Assembly (NCBI GenBank): GCA_003427395.1
Contig: BFEA01000355.1
Span: 894,673 to 928,497 of the forward strand
DNA: 33,825 bases
Direction: 5' to 3'
Origin: Chara braunii
Lineage: Eukaryota; Streptophyta; Charophyceae; Charales; Characeae
The translations under genes and the position numbers were made by a program. How positions within the stretch are numbered: position 1 is the first letter of the stretch; the number at the start of each line of letters is the position of its first letter. The notes under the pieces were generated by a model. That model searched no databases. It saw only the letters and a program-made list of their open reading frames with translations, and was not told the DNA's origin. Below are positions 29,826 through 33,825 of the stretch, in pieces.

Positions 29826-30931
29826 TCATACAACGCCCTAACTTAAGGGTATGTCCAACCTGCCTAAGGAAACAAGTAAAAATACATACAACAACACTGC
29901 CCTAACTTAAGGGTATGCCCAACACCACATGAACTCTAGTCATAAAACATATGACCAGACCGCCCTAACTTAAGGGTACGCTTGACTTCTATTTAACTAA
30001 CTACATGAAGCATAAACTAGACTGCCCTAACTTAAGGGTATACCTAGTCAGCTCATAGACAAAGTTACATAGGGCATAGGATTAGGCTGCCCTTACTTAG
30101 GGGTGTGCCTAACCTGCCTTAAACAAGTACGAACGACGAATGGTCAGACCGCCCTAACTTAAGGGTACGTTCATCCTACATAACATCAACGACAAGAGCA
30201 CATCACTAGGCCGCCCTAACTTAAGGGTACGCCTAGCCAGCTTAAACATTTTAGGTACATAAGACAATATGACCAGGCCGCCCTAACTTAAGGGTACGCC
30301 TAATCTGCCTAAACAATCACAAACGACGTATGACTAATCCGTCCTAACTTAAGGGTACGCTTAGCCTTCGTAACGACAATATAAAAGAACAATCATTGGT
30401 ATACTTGCACAGACTTTATATGTTTCTCTCTTATTAGGCAGATGATTGGACTTATCCAACTTAGGGAGACATTCAACCCTGCCTTGTGTTTGGAAGGGAA
30501 AATAAAAGCAGATTTATACTAACTCTCTGCACCTTTCTATTATTACGGGCATAAGACTGAACCGCCCTAACTTAAGGGTACGCTCAGCGTGCCCGAGTTA
30601 CCTCCATTATACTCTTTATTCATCTCTCTTCTCTTCTTGTTCTATCTGAGTTACTGACTGGCTTTCCCAACTTAGGGTGCCCGGTCTGCCAGAATATAAG
30701 TTTGTATAATATATACCAAAATTATATATTTTTTGTTTACCTTTTTGTTCATGGCTTATGACTGAGCCGCCCTAACTTAAGGGTACGCTCAGCCTCATAC
30801 ATGTGTCCCCCTCATAAGAAACATACACAGAACTGGGTGTACGCAACTTATAATATTCCCAGCTATGTTTTCAACAACCCACAAAAGAAACATCAGGATT
30901 CTGAGTCCTCCCAACTTAGGGTGTCCATCCT
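29826..30931 (+). other. Array of AACTTA-hexaloop hairpins, copy B
   Basis: Nine hairpins at 29836, 29900, 29963, 30025, 30090, 30152, 30214, 30281 and 30342 are spaced 61-67 bp apart. Five more at 30456, 30565, 30666, 30770 and 30910 are spaced less regularly. The inner stem is usually CCCT/AGGG. Variants that still pair are TCCT/AGGG, CCCT/GGGG (loop TACTTA), CCC/GGG and TCC/GGG. Outer stems across a 2-5 nt internal loop differ but pair: ACTAG/CTAGT (30016/30044), TTAGGC/GCCTAA (30082/30107), CTAGGC/GCCTAG (30206/30231), AGGC/GCCT (30275/30298), CTAA/TTAG (30334/30361), CTGA/TCAG (30557/30584), GACTGG/CCGGTC (30656/30681), CTGAGC/GCTCAG (30762/30787) and AGGAT/ATCCT (30895/30927). The first two and the sixth have weak or no outer stems. 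AACTTA at 30844 lacks a stem. Confidence 0.85.
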
Positions 30932-31075
30932 CCTGTTCAGAAACCCGAGAAAGAAACAGTGACTGGTCCATACAGTCAGCCAAGCAAACATAAATAAAAC
31001 ATAGCACTTAGCCCAGATCAACTTAGAGCACAAGCGGTTATCGGGTAGCTGAAAATTCAGGAATGAAAATTCTGA

Positions 31076-31215
31076 AGTGAGAGTTTTGGGCAGTCTGAAA
31101 ATCTTGAATGGTCCTGAAGTGGTGAAGGATGTCCTGAAGTGGTCAAGTGAGAGTTTTGGGCAGTCTGAAAATCCTAAATGGTCCTGCAGTGGTGAAAGGT
31201 CCGAAGACCATGAAA
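31076..31215 (+). repeat. 70-bp tandem duplication
   Basis: AGTGAGAGTTTTGGGCAGTC starts at 31076 and 31146. The two units continue through GAAAATC and GGTCCTG.AGTGGTGAA with few differences. The second unit forms part of the left arm of the long inverted repeat. Confidence 0.9.
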
Positions 31216-31396
31216 ACCACCCTTCACCACTTAAGGATGCAGCCTGCCTAAACAGGTGGTTTTAGGGTCTTCGGACCTTTTACCACTTCAGGACCATTCA
31301 GGATTTTCAGACCTGAATTGTCCTGAAGTGGTGAAAGGTCCGAAGACCCTGAAAACCACCTGTTTAGGCAGGCTGCATCCTGAGGTGGTGAAGGGT
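31163..31396 (+). other. Overlapping long inverted repeats forming two exclusive hairpins
   Basis: Hairpin 1: left arm 31163-31221 pairs with right arm 31255-31312 (about 58 bp, few mismatches). Hairpin 2: left arm 31219-31294 pairs with right arm 31320-31396 (about 76 bp). The segment 31255-31294 belongs to both, so only one can form at a time. Shared words are GGTCCGAAGACC, AAAACCACC, GTCCTGAAGTGGTG and GCCTGCCTAAACAGGTGG. It could arise by template switching, and transcripts would be a rich source of double-stranded RNA. Confidence 0.85.
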
Positions 31397-31735
31397 GTCC
31401 TTAAGTGGTGATGAAAAATACGACTATTGTTAACCTTCTCTTACTTAGAGGAGCTCAGCCTTGGGTTGACCTGGTCAAACGCATGCAAACGCCTTCAACC
31501 CACCTTCCCCCCAGTTCATTTTGGCTGAATTCACTCAAGTTTATCTAAACTCTCATATATATTTGTTAATTTAGTCTTTTACAAAGCATGTCCTGACATA
31601 CATAACGAAACAAAAAGTAATATCCTTACATAGTATTATTCAGATACCCAGGGAATAATAGTCAGGGGAAGGGATCATATGCGTTAGACGAAGTTATACC
31701 TGAAGTTTCTTGCCTCCACAACCCCGCCTGGGTTC

Positions 31736-31814
31736 CGGCAGAGCTCCCGCAATCGGTGGGTGGACCTCCCACAAGGTCTTGATGCAGACCTACGGGTTGC
31801 AATCCCGCCTGCCG
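31736..31814 (+). other. tRNA-like (cloverleaf-like) fold, copy B
   Basis: 79 nt closed by CGGCAG (31736-31741) and CTGCCG (31809-31814), six perfect pairs. Inside are CCG-CAAT-CGG (31747-31756), GTGGG-TGGACCT-CCCAC (31756-31772, a 5-bp stem with a 7-nt loop like an anticodon arm, sharing G31756 with the preceding stem), AGGTCT-TGATGC-AGACCT (31774-31791, like a long class II variable arm) and CGGG-TTGCAAT-CCCG (31793-31807, T-arm-like). D-arm GG and the canonical T-loop are missing, so it is not a functional tRNA by sequence. Confidence 0.45.
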
Positions 31815-32219
31815 CCTTCCTCTCGTAGCCTCAGACTAGACTCAGAGGAAGAAAGATAGAAGTAGGAAGGTTAGACTCTCAAGATCCAAGAGTGGTACAC
31901 TCAGACTCACGATGAGAAGGCCTCGAAATCTTCGTGCGCCTTAGGGCCCCGCAATGATGGTCAGGAAAAAAACGCAGCAGCAAACAGCCAAAACCTCGGT
32001 CGGATGCATCATCTACAACCCCCTGACTGGCCCCCAAGTCACTGTGATAGCCTTACGCAATGTCCGTCTACTCCTCTAAGTCCACAGCTGCACGCGAAAC
32101 CCACCATCGAACGTACAGCAGAGTACTAGGTATATGGCAAAGTGGCACTGCGGCAATCTTCAAATGCGCAGCAACGAACAGTCTGAATGTTGCGGCAGCC
32201 TAGTCCAGCGGTAGCGGTG

Positions 32220-32740
32220 TCGTGCGCATCGGCCCTCGCGTAGAACGAGGGTCTTCCCGGCCATGTCACGCAGGAGATAAATGAAACAAAGTCAAACACA
32301 ACTTCGGACGATACATGAATAATTCCACGAGCCGCCGAGACGGTGCGCGGTAGCGTCGTCCCTCGCCGCTCTGGCTGGGTACGCCAACAATACATCTTGT
32401 GGTCCCCTACGACAGGATAGGTCCCCGCGGGGCATAAGCTACCTTCCCTAAGGGGTTGTCACCACCCTTAGGGGCGTATCCCTACCGAGTTACCGACCCA
32501 CGTGCGAAAGTTTTTAGATGCAATTGCACAGGTAGGTCAGCCGAGGGCGTTTGCTCGTTCGCCTTAGTATAGCTACGTTGGTTAACGCCAAGTGGACCCG
32601 ACCGTCGTTCATTCCTAAGGGCGTTGATCTCCTAAGTACGAAGCGGACGCCGGTCGACTAGCACGGTCTCAGTCAAGCGCAAAATCACAAAATTAATCCT
32701 AGTCCCTTAGACATACAATAAAAAGAAAGTTATAAGAAAC
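32220..32740 (+). repeat. Repeat Y, copy 3
   Basis: A more diverged copy with GCGCATCGG, a ~95-bp extra segment, GGGGTTGTCACCACCCTTAG (hairpin, about 32455-32474), TGCAATTGCA (32519-32528), CCGAGGGCGTTT, the CCTAAGG..TCCTAAG hairpin near 32614, CGCCGGTCGACTAG and TCCTAGTCCCTTAG. It matches Y4 (inverted, 8097-8428) along its whole 3' part. Confidence 0.75.
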
Positions 32741-33825
32741 ACACATAATTTCACGAAAAAGAGTCGGCCGTAGTCGACAAGATCATGCCCAATCTGAAAT
32801 GATGACTGAAAGAATCAACATCATCATATAGTACATCCAACAACACGATATCAAACACAATTCGACCACCCCGGGTCGAATTCCACAAAACAATCATACA
32901 ATCGCCAACGAGAAGTTGACTACCGATAATAACTTTGACGCAACCGACTAGGTAGTCGGACTGCCTTAGCGTTGACGTAATGAGACGCGATGTCAAAGTT
33001 ACTCATCCCAACTAACGTCGACCTATGATTAAACACGCATACGCCTGTCTCCATACATTCTCAGTCTTCCTGAATTATAGGTTGCTTCGCGGATAATTCT
33101 TAATCAGGTGCATGACTTGAAGTGCTGCATGTCTCTCCTTCAGGAAGTGGTCTGTGGATACTCCTCCCCCTCGCCCGAGCCCCCAGGCCCGGATCTCAGA
33201 GGTTGGGCCGTCACCACCGAATCGGCAAAGTACCACCCCAGACAAGTAGGGTCCACTCCAAGTCGATAACAGGGCCAGCTCCGAAAGCATATGAACCCCC
33301 GCCTTGGATGCTTCCCAGAGAAAAAGAATGTGTTCAATGCAAGTTACTTTCAACTACTCTCATTTGTCCTCAGTTCAGGGTAACTCAAACGAAAAGAAAT
33401 CAAACGAGACATAGAATGAGAATCATTTTGACAGGTACAGGTATATAAAATCATTTGGAGGTAGAATGCGTCAATATTGGGAAAACTAAGTCCAATTGAC
33501 TGCATCTTCATTATATTCACAAATTTTCTTTCAGGTACCCCTTGAATTTATTCCTTCCAAAATTCAAGTACTTTTGTCATTCAGGTAGGTGAAAGATAAA
33601 AACATGACAATCCTTTTCTCCATCCAAATACGCAAGGTCAATCTCTATAGCAAACATCTGTCTACCTACCTGCACAACATGCAAAGAAAACAAGTTCAAG
33701 AGAAAACAGTGCAATCCCATACTCGAGTCAGACTTTTCCATTTACATGCATGATTCACACAACTTTCCTGTGCCTTTTCCTTTGAACATTCAAAACAACA
33801 AGGTCAAGCAAAGTGTGGTTTCACA
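32741..33825. other. No gene supported at the 3' end of the window
   Basis: Frames of up to 108 codons occur (33122-33448 plus, 33353-33075 minus) but show no recognisable domain or codon signature. The last 400 bp are AT-richer and feature-poor. A gene continuing beyond the window cannot be excluded. Confidence 0.4.

Larger units (their letters stand above)
28640..32100 (+). repeat. Copy B of the ~3 kb noncoding dispersed repeat (A/B family)
   Basis: Colinear with copy A at 540-3545 and in the same orientation. It has one instead of two palindrome units, two instead of five of the AAATTTCGGCAGC repeats, a longer and far more regular AACTTA hairpin array, and a set of long inverted repeats (31163-31396) absent from A. 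No reading frame of note exists. The 3' limit near 32100 is where similarity to copy A fades. Confidence 0.7.

Noticed and set aside
29836-30355. CRISPR-like look: a ~20-bp near-identical repeat every 61-67 bp
   Set aside because: The context is eukaryotic, spacers share sequence with each other, repeat flanks covary as hairpin stems, and no cas genes are present.
29836-30783. CCCTAA words suggesting telomere-like repeats
   Set aside because: CCCTAA here is only the left stem plus the start of the loop, single per unit, and is replaced by CTGAA or CTAAA in copy A.
540-32100. Copies A and B as the two LTRs of one giant 31 kb retrotransposon
   Set aside because: They are too diverged for a recent pair, the interior is a patchwork of satellites and other elements in mixed orientation, and no LTR ends or priming sites were found.
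33075-33448. Overlapping open frames of 92 (minus) and 108 (plus) codons
   Set aside because: No recognisable domain, and both strands are open over the same GC-rich stretch, so neither can be supported as a gene.

Overview
This window reads as accessory DNA from a large, repeat-rich eukaryotic nuclear genome. I see no intact protein-coding gene, no rRNA gene and no bacterial-style operon. It is a mosaic of satellite arrays, dispersed noncoding repeats, a TIR-type DNA transposon remnant and one decayed LTR-retrotransposon gag. There is a 45-base assembly gap at 17355-17399. A short fragment resembling the 5' half of a plastid/bacterial-type tRNA-Phe, and the style of the gag protein, make a photosynthetic streptophyte (alga or plant) my first guess. 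A basidiomycete fungus is the main alternative. Neither is proven.

Layout: 540-3545 is copy A of a roughly 3 kb noncoding repeat. 4150-6660 is a C/T-rich tract. 6660-7530 is repeat X1 and 8097-8428 is repeat Y4 (minus). 8440-9199 is a 276-bp tandem repeat that leads into satellite 1 (9200-14615, about 68-bp monomer, plus orientation). The centre, 14644-17905, holds microsatellites, a pair of 300-bp direct repeats and a 1.7 kb hAT-like TIR element with a smaller inverted-repeat element nested inside it. 17973-21096 is satellite 2 (about 91-bp monomer, inverted relative to satellite 1), followed by repeat Y1 and X2. 24718-26789 is a broken minus-strand gag. Y2 follows, then a hairpin-rich segment (27440-28240), copy B of the 3 kb repeat (28640-32100) and Y3 (32220-32740).

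The most interesting signal is in the two 3 kb repeats. Each carries a series of small hairpins whose apical loop is almost always the hexamer AACTTA, while the closing stems differ in sequence from copy to copy and still pair (CCCT/AGGG, CTG/CAG, CTA/TAG, CAA/TTG, TCCCCA/TGGGGA, CCC/GGG). Many also have a second, outer stem that changes in step. I count 21 such hairpins, 7 in copy A and 14 in copy B. Wobble pairs appear in the sense that fits a plus-strand RNA. This compensatory pattern around a fixed loop suggests selection on a single-stranded structure, most simply a repeated protein-binding RNA element in a noncoding retroelement transcript. Copy B also contains nested long inverted repeats that can form two mutually exclusive hairpins, and both copies contain an 80-nt block with a cloverleaf-like fold. 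All of this was read by eye; no alignment, folding or database search was run.
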